This document shows, in pieces, positions 10,487 through 21,400 of a DNA stretch of 64,000 bases. Source of the DNA: Eutreptiella sp. 'Long Island Sound 2002'. Its lineage: Eukaryota; Euglenozoa; Euglenophyceae; Eutreptiales; Eutreptiaceae. The DNA is taken from positions 19,122,794 through 19,186,793 of the forward strand of contig OZ038387.1 in NCBI GenBank assembly GCA_964036045.1, read 5' to 3'. Made by a program: the position numbers and the translations under genes. The notes under the pieces were generated by a model. The model saw nothing but the letters and a program-made list of their open reading frames with translations. It was not told the DNA's origin and ran no database searches. The stretch's first letter is position 1; every line of letters begins with the position of its first letter.

Positions 10487-13080
10487 TTAACATAGGTCTT
10501 CAGGGTGTATGGCAATGCGGAAGAAATCCAAAAGCGGGCATTCCCGAGTGTAGTGACGTGGGGTGACAGTGGCCCCACACATGCAACAAGTGGCCGACGC
10601 AGGGGGGGTATAAGGGCTTTGTCTGATGGCAACTTTCCGGAGATGAATACCCCACTTGATGGCACGTACATGACAACCCATTCATACAAAATGACACTCG
10701 GAGAGGGGGGGTGATATGGGACTTGCAGGTGGTGGAGAACACAGGTAGGGATCTTTTTGTCCAAGAAAGCTTGGAAGTCTTGTACTTGCTGTTCATTGTG
10801 GGTGAAAAGAACCGGGAGCTCTTGGAGTTCCGGGATCCATCCGTATCAGGGGATTTGGAACATTCCCACTTCTCGTGCTAAGCAATCCAGCATCCATCAC
10901 GCGCTGGCGAAAGGTGCCCGTGAGGTGGGACTACAAGAGCCGGGGAGGGGCGTTTTTGTTGACTAAAGAGCGATACGCAATTAGGAGGGATGCAACGAGA
11001 GGGGAGGCGATGTCATTACGAGACCCTAGTGCAGTGATATAGAGATGGGAATCAAAGAGCGACCATCTTTCGTCACGCGTGAACCGGCATGCACAAGCCT
11101 GAGCACGCGGGACCACCGAGGCAACGTACAACTCAGCTTGGTATGAGTTGTCGCAGAAGATAGGGATCGGGATGCGATGCAACGTGTAATGAGCCGTATG
11201 CACATCTAGAACAGCAACAGCGCCCCCAGAATGTCGCCCTGTGGGGAACCAGGACGCTTCTTGAAGAAAGGTAGCATCGAGGGGCGCCAGGATACAAGGT
11301 TGAAGTGCACAAATGACATCGGAAAAAGGAATGGGGAAGGTAGTGGGACGAAAGCGAAGAGGCCATCCTGATGGAATGGCCTGCGCCTGAGAGTGATAGG
11401 GTATTGTCATCCAAAGGTGGGCGTCTTCCACCTGCCACTGCGAGGTAGCGTGGTGCAGGGCACACTGAAGAGAGGCATGTGTAACCGATGAGACGGAACA
11501 TGCACATCAACAGGCACGCGGTGGCACCATACGACGAACGAGGAGTGGTCGTCGCTGTGAGCAGAACAGACATGTACAATTCCCTATTGCACGCACGGCA
11601 TGTTCCGATGGAAGCAGGCCGGTGTCGAGTAGATGCCCTAACATGCGGGTTGGGGTGGTTTAACTGGTGCTGGTACGTGTACACGAAGGATAACGCCATA
11701 GTGGGCAAAGCATAGCATAGGCCAGTCCAACCGGATGCTACTTGCTGTAGAAAAAGCTGAGGCGGGGAATCCACGCTCATTGTCCAAAAATTTTCGCAAA
11801 AGGAAAGCAACCGTTAAGTTGGCCAAACGCATTGCACGGGGTAGGGGCGGGCGCATGGCAGAGCTCCACCTGTAGATACCGCCAGCAACGGCGTTATACA
11901 TGTGTATCGGATAATGAACGGGCAGAGTGCTCATAGACACAAGTGCAACAGCACGTGCTCGGCGACGGGATGCTATGGGCTCTCAGAAGTACTGTCGATG
12001 GAAGACGTGAGGTAGGGTGTGTCTGTCTAGAAGCCGAATGTATTCTCCTTCCTCCGGTATGCGCAGTGGCATACCAGAAAATTGGATGGGTTGACGGCCA
12101 AAGGTAACTCGCTTGCCTTGTAAGGCCGTGCCGAACCCGACGGTTTTCGTGGCATCCGAAAAAAGGTTGGTAAGGTTACCGGCAATGGGTAGACGGGAGG
12201 CAACATGTTGAATGTCGCTGTGCGACATACCTATCCACGAAGAGTCGCCGATCCAACCTACATTTCTCAAGGGACCCCCCGGGGTGTCGGTGAGGCCGGC
12301 ATATTGCAGGACTGGCTGAACCCGGATTTCGTTTACTGGACAGTAGAGGAGAGCGGAAATAGGGTCGCCTTGGCCCATGCTTGCTTCGTACACGGCCCGG
12401 AATAGACGGACTCCATGGTGCCCCCCCATGTGTAGGGTCAGATGCTGAAATGCGTACGGAATGAGGTCAGTGAGAGAGGGGTGCACACCCGCAGGGAGAA
12501 TTGAGGAACGCAGGGTATCGTGACTCACGCACCAAACTCACGGACAACATCGTCCACAAGGAGAAATGCCCACAGCCCACTCTACTAGCGGTGCTGCGTC
12601 TAGTCAAAAATGATGCGGAGTAGGTCGACAACGGAGGTAGAGCGTTGCATGGCCATTTGCGTACAACAGATGCGGTCGTTGTCCGTTAGCCACGTCCGCA
12701 GGGCTTTAGTGATCACGATGGAAAATAACTTCCAGATGACCGAAAGGTTTGACAATGGACGTCCATTCGCAACAACCCCATTTGGGCGTTTCTTAGGGAG
12801 GAGGGTGAAGTCTACGAAACGGAGGGTGTCCACTTTGCAGCCGGATAGAAGTCGGTTGTAAAAATTCGCTAAAATAGACAAGTGTTCGTCGTTAAGAAGA
12901 GAAACCATGGGGTATTCAATCACATCACTATACGGTGATGTCCAGGACTTGTCCGATAAAGTTGCGCGTAAGGCGGCAAGAGATACCAGCGGGATGTGGA
13001 AAAGTAGATTGGGCATTTTCCACCCCATGATTTGAAATACTTGCGCCGGCGTTAAGTGGGTGATGACGTGGACGCAGCTG
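10487..13080 (-). pseudogene. Decayed non-LTR retrotransposon: reverse transcriptase, RNase H, zinc knuckle
   Basis: Domains are in the expected order on the minus strand. RT fingers are at about 13028-12600, including FTLLPKKRPNGVV and GRPLSNLSVIWKLFSIVI. A motif A-like stretch (WAFLLVDDVV) is near 12560. RT motif B (MGQGDPISALLY) is at about 12370 and the catalytic loop (WIGDSSW) at about 12250. An RNase H-like region is at 11431-10931, with YQAELYVASVV and FDSHLYI. A zinc knuckle CCMCG..H..C is near 10600. Between fingers and motif A the frame contains three TAG codons but no TAA or TGA. Frameshifts separate the domains. The 5' endonuclease part is not identified. The YxDD equivalent reads IGDS, so the copy is probably dead. 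Confidence 0.75.
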
Positions 13081-13184
13081 GTCTAGAACAATACCCGCAT
13101 GTAAATGAGGGGGTATGGATACTGACACGATATACTTGGGGTCCAAACCTTGCGTATACGGTTTGTGGGTGATTACCCGCTAGG

Positions 13185-14062
13185 ATGAACCAGAAGGTGG
13201 TTGCGATGCCAACCCGCAGTCCCGCGCTGCCGAACTGCAAAATTTCCCTTCCCCAGACGACGTACAGAAGGTGCACCTCCTGGGGGTTATGTACCAACAG
13301 CCCACCCTTGCCAAAAAAGAGGTGGGCGTCATCTACAAGTTCAAGGGGGGGGGGTTGGGGGTGGTGGGGCAGTGGCTTTGGAAACCGTGGAGGAAGCATG
13401 CCAAAGCCCTTGACCCCTGGGGATTCTCCCCCCCCCAGAGTGACCAATTGTTGGACTGGGAGCGGATCATGGCCAACAAGAGGGTTGGGACACTGGAGAT
13501 GCGGGTGCGCCTGGAAGCGGGGGACGTAGAACCAAAGCACCTCGGGGTGACCCTCCCCGATTTCACGGAGTGGGCATTGCCCTACATCCTCCTCAGGGAT
13601 GAGGACACAGGTTGGGCAGGGTGGCATGACATTGAGGGGTTGGAGAGAGTGTGCCACACACAGGATTTGGCGGACCACGAGCAAAGGCCGGTGCAGTTTC
13701 TGCTGACCAAGCCCTTCCGCGAGGCCCAAACCTATTCCCAGCCCCCCCGGTCATCTGGCTACCGCACTGTGTCTCTGCCTGTGTGGCAGGATGCCTACAA
13801 GCACGTGGACATGGTAGGCTTCCTGGGCGATGACTTCTGCACACCCTTGGGGGTGTATGTGGCGTCTTTGCTCCATGGGGTGAGAGAGTGTGAGGGGGGG
13901 CGCGATGTGTGTGCCCCACATGCTGTTCACCGTGGACATGCCCAGCACTGTGGTTGGAAGCCATTGCCGGATCGCGTGAAGCGGTATGTCCTTGGCATGG
14001 TCGCACCGGCAGAGAAGCCTACATTTTCACCTGGCATCCCTCTTTCGGTTCGGAAATCATGA
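13185..14062 (+). pseudogene. Orphan copy of the giant-element helicase C-terminal domain
   Basis: From about 13360 the plus strand encodes about 230 residues collinear with the C-terminal domain of the helicase at 30720-30022. Shared blocks include DPWGF, DQLLDWERIMAN, LPDFTEWALPY and GVYVASLLHGV. The helicase motor motifs are absent. The frame is open for 264 codons and ends in TGA. It extends beyond the helicase's apparent end (TAA at 30022), which hints that that TAA may be read through. It stops 30 bp before a telomeric repeat, so it looks like a broken end of another giant-element copy. Confidence 0.75.
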
Positions 14063-14092
14063 CATGACCCTGGCTCTGTGGAACATTGGACA

Positions 14093-14134
14093 GCCTAACC
14101 CTAACCCTAACCCTAACCCTAACCCTAACCCTAA
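14093..14134 (-). repeat. Interstitial telomeric repeat, about 6.5 x CCCTAA
   Basis: A perfect CCCTAA tract (TTAGGG on the minus strand). On the minus strand it directly follows the stop codon of a LINE-like ORF (TCT TGA TTAGGG). Confidence 0.95.
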
Positions 14135-15400
14135 TCAAGACTGAATATTGGGACCGAGCAGGTACAGAATGACCTTGCCTACGGGATAGCGTGTCCAGAA
14201 CTCTGAGGGCGTCATCATAGTCTCAGCCTCCCAGTTCAGGATGCACACAGAGGGGGCCGTGGCCCGGGATAGATCAGAATTGCCAAAGATATCACTCAAT
14301 TGGGAGAAGTCCGACAGCGGTACCATAGATGCTTCATAGCAGGCCGTGAGAGTGGAAGGGTCATTGATACTCATACCAAGGTTTGACGGGGAACCCCGGA
14401 AGCGATGCCAATGCGGATGGCGGAGGATGACCGGGAAAGTAGATCATACCGGAGATCCACTAGGGGGCCGTGATAGGATGCGGGTACGGTAACGGAAACT
14501 TCTTGTGGCAGATGTCACAGCATCTGGAGTGCATCCGGAGGTTGAACGGAATCCCATGGGCGTCGGACAGATGCTTGCGTAATGAAGTTGCTGATGGGCT
14601 TCATGAGCTGTTTCTGAAGTGTTTTGTTGTCGCAAGATAATGCAAAAGCGACATCACGCTGCAACATGCGTGCGATAGAGCTACGCAGTGTGAAGGTGTC
14701 CATGGCTTTATGTGCCGGGGACCAAGCAGAGATGAGGGACGTTACCAGCGGATTATCATGATCATGGAGGTTTTGAAAGAGCCTAGGACCGGCCACCATA
14801 GCTAGAGGGACAAAGTGCGAGTTGACCCGGCGCCGTCAAAATCACAGTAGGTTGCTGTGCAGTGAAGGAGGATTCCTCTGGGGGACTAGGACCGCACCGG
14901 CATACGAAATGGATTGCAAGTGACCACGCAGGACACTCCAGCGGAGAGCATCACAGATTCCCGCAGCTTCATTGTTCCATGGTTCACCCAAGGCCGTTGT
15001 GGCTTGCGCGAGGACTTCGGGGGTAAATTGGTCATCCCATCATTTGAGGAATGTGATAGTGAGGGCGTGAGAAGCCACAGCGGCCTGCCTCATGCTCCGC
15101 TACAAAGAAGTGTCGTATGCCTCCATGTAGAAAAGAAACCGCGAGGGGTAGCGAAAATGGATTGCGTTGATAAGTAGTATGGATACGATGAATGGCGAGA
15201 GTATGAGTTCGTGAGGTTCCATGAATGCTAATTTCAATGAGCATTTCGGCGAGCACATCGGGGGGATCGGCACGGAGGTTCACAGACAGCGAACATGGGG
15301 GTGGGTAATGTACATTGCTCCGAAAGAAGAGGAAGGTAATCTATCAGAGAAGTTAACTCGATTAAAATACAGAAGGGGAATGAGCCTGTGTTCATACCAT
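14135..15400 (-). pseudogene. 3' end of a second LINE-like element, abutting telomeric repeats
   Basis: Open minus-strand segments at 15283-15032, 14799-14515, 14635-14444 and 14374-14135 are in different frames or separated by TGA. The last ends ILYLLGPNIQS, with its TGA immediately followed by TTAGGG repeats. The last about 30 nt (GGTCCCAATATTCAGTCTTG) recur at 50620, 52623, 53549, 57012 and 58337, each time followed by TTAGGG-like sequence. This suggests one retrotransposon family whose 3' end is joined to telomeric repeats. No RT motif is visible in this segment, so LINE identity is inferred. Confidence 0.45.
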
Positions 15401-15479
15401 GGTTTGAACATGTGGTAACTATCACCCGTGGTGATTACAGCATGGTCAGCAAGGGGATGGCGCAAGGCTTGGGGTTAAT

Positions 15480-15890
15480 CGACCGCAGCTCGAGTATGAG
15501 ATAGTGTGTGAGCAGCGCAGGGCGACACGAGGTTAACGTTGGGAAAGCTTGTTCTAGAGTATACCGACCTCTGCCCCGTTGGGCGTACATCGCGTGCGGC
15601 GAGTGGGAGTTTGGGTTGTTCTCCGGACAAGTGGGTACAAAAGCACCGTATGTATGAAAAGTGGTGTGGGTAGCGCGTCCTGGGGTTAATGTGTAGGGTC
15701 AGCTTGCTTCGGGGGCCACCAGCCTCCGCCTTGTTGGGCACACGTCGCGCGTGGCAAGTAACAGTATAGGTTACCCCCGGACAAGTGGGCACAAATGGAC
15801 CGTGTGTGTATGGAGCGACGTGGAAGGATGTGGGTGTGCACAAGCCTAATCTTCCGGAACGAGCCGCCATCTATAGAGGTGGAGGGTTGC
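15480..15890. repeat. Diverged tandem duplication, about 160-180 bp
   Basis: CTCTGCCCCGTTGGGCGTAC with GACAAGTGGGTACAAA (15570-15645) recurs as CTCCGCCTTGTTGGGCACAC with GACAAGTGGGCACAAA (15725-15797). Both open weak minus-strand frames. No function assigned. Confidence 0.5.
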
Positions 15891-16931
15891 CACGGGCGCA
15901 CAAGAGAGTAAGGTTTCCCAAAGGGGCGCAGTGCAGGAGACATAAAGGTGCAAAAACACAGCTCATAGCAGCATGGAGCGGGTGGGCAGGGCCCAAAGGT
16001 TCCGATGACGAGTTAAGGCAAACGGGTCAGTGGGGTTCGTCGGAGATTGCATCGATGGGCACCACAGTGAAGGATATGACTACCATTATTGTTTCCATCC
16101 GGGATCATAGGAAGTGTCCATTGTCCACGCCAGCCCCCCCCCTCCACGCCCCACGGACCCTGGGGCCGGTGATCTTGTCGTGGTGTCCGGGCCCGGTGGA
16201 CAACGGGACACCGCGAACAGAACGGAAAAGGGGGGTCCCGGAGTTGACTGGGACATCCCATTGGGGTCCCACCCCCATTGGCCTCGCTGCTTAACGAGAC
16301 GTTACCAGTTCCCCACCCCCCTTGTATCCGCACTGGTTCTCATAGTAGGGAGCAACGGGGGAGCGGGTGGGTGTTTCCCTGGCTCCTTTCTGTGTGCCAT
16401 TTTTCCCGCGTTGGCTGGTAAACAATTTACTTCGATCTCTAACTCGTCGCCTGACGATGTGCGTCCTGTTGGATGGAGACCATTTGATCAATACTCTACA
16501 AATTGACACACTATACTACATATGAACAATACTACAAGCACATTTTGAACTCCCCTTGTCTGAACTATAATCATGCATTCTTACAATTGCCCGTCTGCAG
16601 GCCTGACTCAATCTTCGTGTACTAAACTGATGCCCATGGTCCCATCAAGAATGGTGAACCTTCACTGATCATTATGGACACAACTTAATCTTGCCACTTC
16701 ACTAGTTACTCCAATGATTTCACATTCATCTCACAAACTTTCGTTATGACACTTGCCTTCAGAATGTCCCAACCCACTTGCATCTTGGATTCTGCACGTT
16801 ACATATCATTCCCATATGTCTCTGTCGGAACCATCCCCTACCCATGCCTTTTCTCGTGGGGTGATGACCCCGGCACGTGGCATCCTCCAGACCACAAAGG
16901 TACCTGAACCTGAATAATCCCCTACGGTTGA
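15891..16931. other. No gene recognised
   Basis: The first part is GC-balanced with overlapping ORFs of up to 169 codons on both strands; from about 16500 it is AT-richer with no ORF of note. Nothing definable. Confidence 0.4.
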
Positions 16932-17681
16932 TTGACTCATTTGGATCGGTGCATCCTACGGCCCCTCATGTTTGAACCATCTTCATCAATTCCGAGCCTA
17001 GGTATTCAACAAAGAACCGAGGGACATAAAATTTCACGCCATTCCCGCGAGGAGCATGCTGTGGTAAATGTGATCCTCGTCCCTCTTCCTCTACACTTCG
17101 CCCCTTTTGTTACTCCCCTTCCCTCCAACAGTACATAGATTTGCACAATGGGAAAGCGCAGTGGCGCCGGGCACTACAACCACATCCGTTGTAGCTGGAG
17201 GCGATCCAAGCACAAGAAATTGTGCGCCTGGAAGTTACAACACCCGCGCCATGTACACCTTCGACTACATGCGTGCGTGCTCCAGATAGAACTCAAACCC
17301 CCTGTGCCGATCTGTGATGCTTCCGCTGCTTTTGAACGCTTCCGAGGCGGGCTTATACGCACTGTGCGTCCGACGTGGCCTAACGTGCGCCCGGAACTGC
17401 ACTCCACCAAAACGGCTCGTACCCACCTGCATGACTAGCGATGGAGGCTGTGGATCGACAAGTCGAACTGCCGGGAGCTCGTGCTAGGGTTCACATCCCA
17501 TCAAGGAGAACACTGGTTCCACTTCCAAGGTGCAACACAGCTATTTCGGCAGCTGAGAGACGTGCTGTTCCCGGTCCACGACTACGGCGACCTTGTTGTA
17601 GCCCCCCAAGGCACGACGCGTGATGAGGAGGACCCTCCTGATGATGATGCGCCGCTGCTGCCTTACGTGCGCTGCTCCTGA
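16932..17681 (+). CDS. Unknown protein, reading frame open only if TAG is sense
   Basis: Between TGA at 16929 and TGA at 17679 one frame stays open for 250 codons except for TAG at 17136 and 17436. The product would contain a basic region (HIRCSWRRSKHKKLCAWK), a middle part, then a smooth stretch including HQGEHWFHFQGATQLFRQL and an acidic Asp/Pro tail (DEEDPPDDDAP). I recognise no family and no membrane segment or signal peptide. Under the standard code it would be three short ORFs of 68, 96 and 66 codons in the same frame. The giant element is inserted 13 bp after its stop codon, so this may be a host gene with the element at its 3' end. Confidence 0.45.
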
Positions 17682-17694
17682 ACTATGACGGGGG

Positions 17695-17702
17695 CTCACC
17701 GC
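17695..17702. repeat. Left target-site duplication (CTCACCGC)
   Basis: CTCACCGC directly precedes the terminal CAGCTATGTGTATA at 17703 and is repeated at 37122-37129 right after the other terminus. Eight base pairs is the length typical of hAT transposons. Confidence 0.85.
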
Positions 17703-18063
17703 CAGCTATGTGTATAAGGTCTGATGTCTGATGTCTGATAAGGGATGTTGTGTGTGCGGTCTGTCCACGAAGATGTCTGATATTCTTATGTACTGGAGGT
17801 GGGTCTAGGGGTCCAATGCCCCCCCCCCCCCGCCATTGTCCACACCAAATTCTTCACAGGAAACCCCCCCCACCCATCCCCCCCCCCACTATCGGGTGCT
17901 TTCCAGCCTCCCTCCCCCCCCCCCCCAAGGAGAAAAGGCGCCACAGAAAACACAGACCCCCCTGTTTGGAAAGCAATTGCACACCTGTTGTTGACAGTAG
18001 TGTATGTGACAACTTCAATTTGATTTTGATTTTGGTTGTTTGAGCAGACAATTTGTTTGTGTA
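17703..18063 (+). repeat. Left terminal inverted repeat region
   Basis: The outer 14 bp are perfect. Then comes a (GTCTGAT)3 tract at 17719-17739, C-runs, and a block from 17820 to 18063 that matches the right end in inverted orientation, with indels mainly in the C-homopolymers. The (GTCTGAT)3 tract lies in direct, not inverted, orientation relative to the one at the right end. Confidence 0.85.
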
Positions 18064-18065
18064 TT

Positions 18066-18157
18066 TGGGAAAGGGGAAAGGGGAAAGGGGAAAGGGGAAA
18101 GGGGAAAGGGGAAAGGGGAAAGGGGAAAGGGGAAAGGGGAAAGGGGAAAGGGGAAAA
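18066..18157. repeat. (GGGGAAA)n microsatellite, about 13 units
   Basis: A nearly perfect 7-bp tandem repeat just inside the left terminal repeat. The right end lacks it. Its ORFs (Gly-Lys-Glu-Arg repeats and the reverse) are artefacts. Confidence 0.95.
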
Positions 18158-18400
18158 TGTGGGACCAGGAAAAGTGGGAAAATTGAACAACCACCACACA
18201 AAAAAGCCAAATGGGAAACATCTCAAGAGATTGCATCATGACCATTGCAACCAGCATAAGCTAAATTCAGATCCACAAATAAAATGGTCGTGGTAATGCC
18301 ACAGAACATCAAATCAAATGTGCAAACAGGGAAAATGGGAAAAATCTTCGAAGACAGCACACAACAACAAAAGGGCACATGCAAATACGTGGGCATCCTC

Positions 18401-21400
18401 TCATTCATCGATGAGTCCATCCATGTCATCCACTGGCTGCGAGCAACTGGGCTGGGAGCTGCTTGGTGGTGCCGCAGAACGGGTGACACGGTCCGTGTCC
18501 GGCACAAAGGCATCCCATTCTTCCAATAATGGCAACGCATGCTGCGTAGCAAGGTCCCGCAGTTCCTGCCGATCGCTGTTACCTGCCACCTTCACACCAA
18601 GCACATCCAGACAGTTCAACAGCGCCCCCTTTGACCAATCACGCAGCCTGCCATTCTGCGTGGCCATCACCAATTTCGCCTGCATCCTGGCCACACCACG
18701 CCTCTTATTTGGCTTCCGTGGTGTGGCCAATTCGTCTGCACTATTGTTCTCCCCCTCATCACAGACATCATCTACAACATTCACCACCACGTTCCCACAA
18801 GGACGTGGACTTGCGCAAAAGCATGCATGGCACACCAGACATGTATTGCACCAGATGCGAACCTCCTTTCTGCATGTGGCACACTCCATACCTCTGCGAA
18901 AAGTGATGAAGTCATGGTTGCCAGCATGCGAGTCAGGGGTCCCATCAGGTGCAACAATGCTGACCACATCTGCCTGGTGCCGTTCTGTACCCTTTCCTGA
19001 GGGTGCCGTTGAGCTCAGTGGTGTACCCGGCCCTCCAAAGAAGGGCAGGCTGTCACCATCATCAGCCACTGCTTCATTACCTTGCAGACATTGAAGCATT
19101 GCGGCCTCCACAGATTCTCTGTCCCCTACCTTCTTTGAAACCCTTTGTCTTGGGCGCAGATCGAAGCGTGCATGGGCAGCCAGGTGGCGTGCCACTGCAA
19201 CGCCTTGTCCCTTTGCCCATTGCTGTAAAGGGGGCAAGTTGGAATGCAATGCCATGCACATGCTCAGGACATGTGTCTCCACGGTGTCATGCATACTACT
19301 GCAGAACCTCCCACGCAAAGAGATGGCACGCTCTACTGCAGCTTCAGCGGGGCAATATGTTCGCAATAATGCGAGAACGCGCCACACATTCCCCCACTGC
19401 GCATGTGCCCTTTCAGGTGCCAGTGCCTCCCACATCTTGGACATTTGCACAGTTGCAAAGTGCTGCACCATGTGCTCCTTAAGGCCTTCCCACTCTACCA
19501 AGGCACGGTCACAGTTCACATTGGCTGCACCCAACTCTTCTTGGTGTGAAGTCATGAACTGACGCAACTGCTCCACCCCATATGCAGCACGCTCATTGAC
19601 CGGGAGAGCAACGAAACGGCCATGGTCCAACAAGACTGCGCACTCCAACACCCCCCCGGGGTCAATGGTTGCGTGCCCCTCCTTGATGCCTGCAAGCAAC
19701 ACATCGGTCACTGCACGCGCCTGAACGCCTGGAAAAGGAGGGGTTGTTGCACACTTCTGCCCACCTGAATCAAACTGGACCCACTGCACACCACGCCACG
19801 CACCAGTTACAGTCTGCTCCTTGAATTGCAACCACCCTGGACCCTCCTCGCGAGCCACCCTCTGCAACCGGGCTTCTAGCATACCCGTTGCAGTGGCTAA
19901 GTGTGCACCAGTGGGCGCACATAGTTGTGCCACACTGTTAAAACACCGCATGCCATGCAGGATGTCCCCGTAGACCACCCCCCATGCAAGCAAACTGGCA
20001 TCATTGCAGTCCTCCCACACATCCTCCTCCTTGGTAGAATGCTGCACCTTGGAATCCAAGTGTCGTGCCACCCAAGGGACATTGGCCAAAAAAGCAGTGT
20101 TGCGCCGTGCATGCGCCTGTGACCACCTGATGCGATGACTAGTGGGGATGAGCTGCAAGCCACTACGTTTATCCTGCACATGCCTTTGCACACACTTTTG
20201 CAACTCCTTCCACTGCCGTGCCCCATTGTACAAGCCTCGTTGCCGATTGACGGCCGCCAAGTAATCAACATGGGTTGGGCCAGCAGCCTCCAATGCAAGA
20301 CCCAACTTGCGCTGCAACACATGGCACGGCTCACCCAAGGGTGTCATCAACACTAACCACTTCCCAATCAAGGCGAACACATTGCTCTCAATGTGTGAGA
20401 CATCAACAACCTGCCGCGCACTGGCACCCCGCACACCAAGGTTAGAAGCCCCGTCCACTGCAAAGGTCACTACCCTCTTTGCCCACCAATCACGGTCAAG
20501 AATCCAGGACATCAGGACGCATTCTAGCTGCGTTGCAACCTCATGCGCATCACCACAGGCCACATCCGGCACACCAAGGAACACCTCACACATGCCCCCA
20601 GGGCCAGTCCCCGGGAAAATAAGCAGAATGGCATACTCATTGATGCGATGCCTCTGCCTATCCGAGCCGTCAAGCAACACTGCAATGAACGTTGCCAGGA
20701 ATAGGGCATGCGTTACCTCATCCTGCATGGCATCATGCATTGCGGCAATAGCCTTCTCAACTATCCACCGCCGTGATGCATGGTGCCCAGGGGCGGATGT
20801 CAGAGAACAGTGCAGAAGGATGCGCTCACTTATAGCACGGATGGAAGTGCACATGCGTAACCCTATATACACCTCAACCAACCGTGACAGAATGGCTGCC
20901 TCAGCATCCGACACTGCCACACCAATGTCCATGGCTTCCCCCCTGACGAACACAACGGTCGCTCCCACCACCACAGCTGTGGCACCAGCAGTGGGGCACA
21001 ATGCGCGATACCGCTCTGCACAATGCAGCTTGAAGCTGTCCTCAGCCAATCGGTGGTGGTGCCCTGGCCTATGCAGATTCTTTCGGTTTGATGTTGTGCC
21101 ACGTGATAACCCCAAGTGGCTTTCCAACACCTCCTTCCGCCACGTTTTTGGGCCGGAGGTCTTCATGCGCATCCCTACAGCATATGTTCCCAATACCAGG
21201 GCTTCACTTTTCTTAGGGGGACGCGCCACCCCAGGAATGCCACACACGTTTGCCCACGCACAACACACACACTCAACACCCCCACTTGTCGTGAACTGAT
21301 ACTGCCAATGAGCGGCTACAAACATTTGTAGTGTCTTTGGACCACTGTCCAGCTGCATGGGAGTGGCCTGCATCAACACGCACAATGCGTCCTTCCCCGA

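Larger units (their letters stand above)
7513..10505 (-). mobile_element. TIR DNA transposon 'A' of an unidentified superfamily
   Basis: The left end (CCCTAGAGACCCAAATTAAA) and the reverse complement of the right end (CCCTGAAGACCTATGTTAAA) form imperfect terminal inverted repeats. AT-rich subterminal sequences follow, including ATGGCTCTCGGCTTTAA, which is also found inside element B (39060-41628). The two elements share their coding region on the minus strand. A has been invaded by a 611-bp insertion (9523-10133). No clear target-site duplication is visible. The end coordinates could be off by several bases. Confidence 0.7.

Noticed and set aside
13593-14006. Minus-strand ORF of 137 codons
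   Set aside because: Antisense shadow of the conserved helicase C-terminal domain copy.
20307-21299. Plus-strand ORF of 330 codons opposite the transposase
   Set aside because: Shadow of the 1337-codon ORF, which carries recognisable domains; this frame has none.
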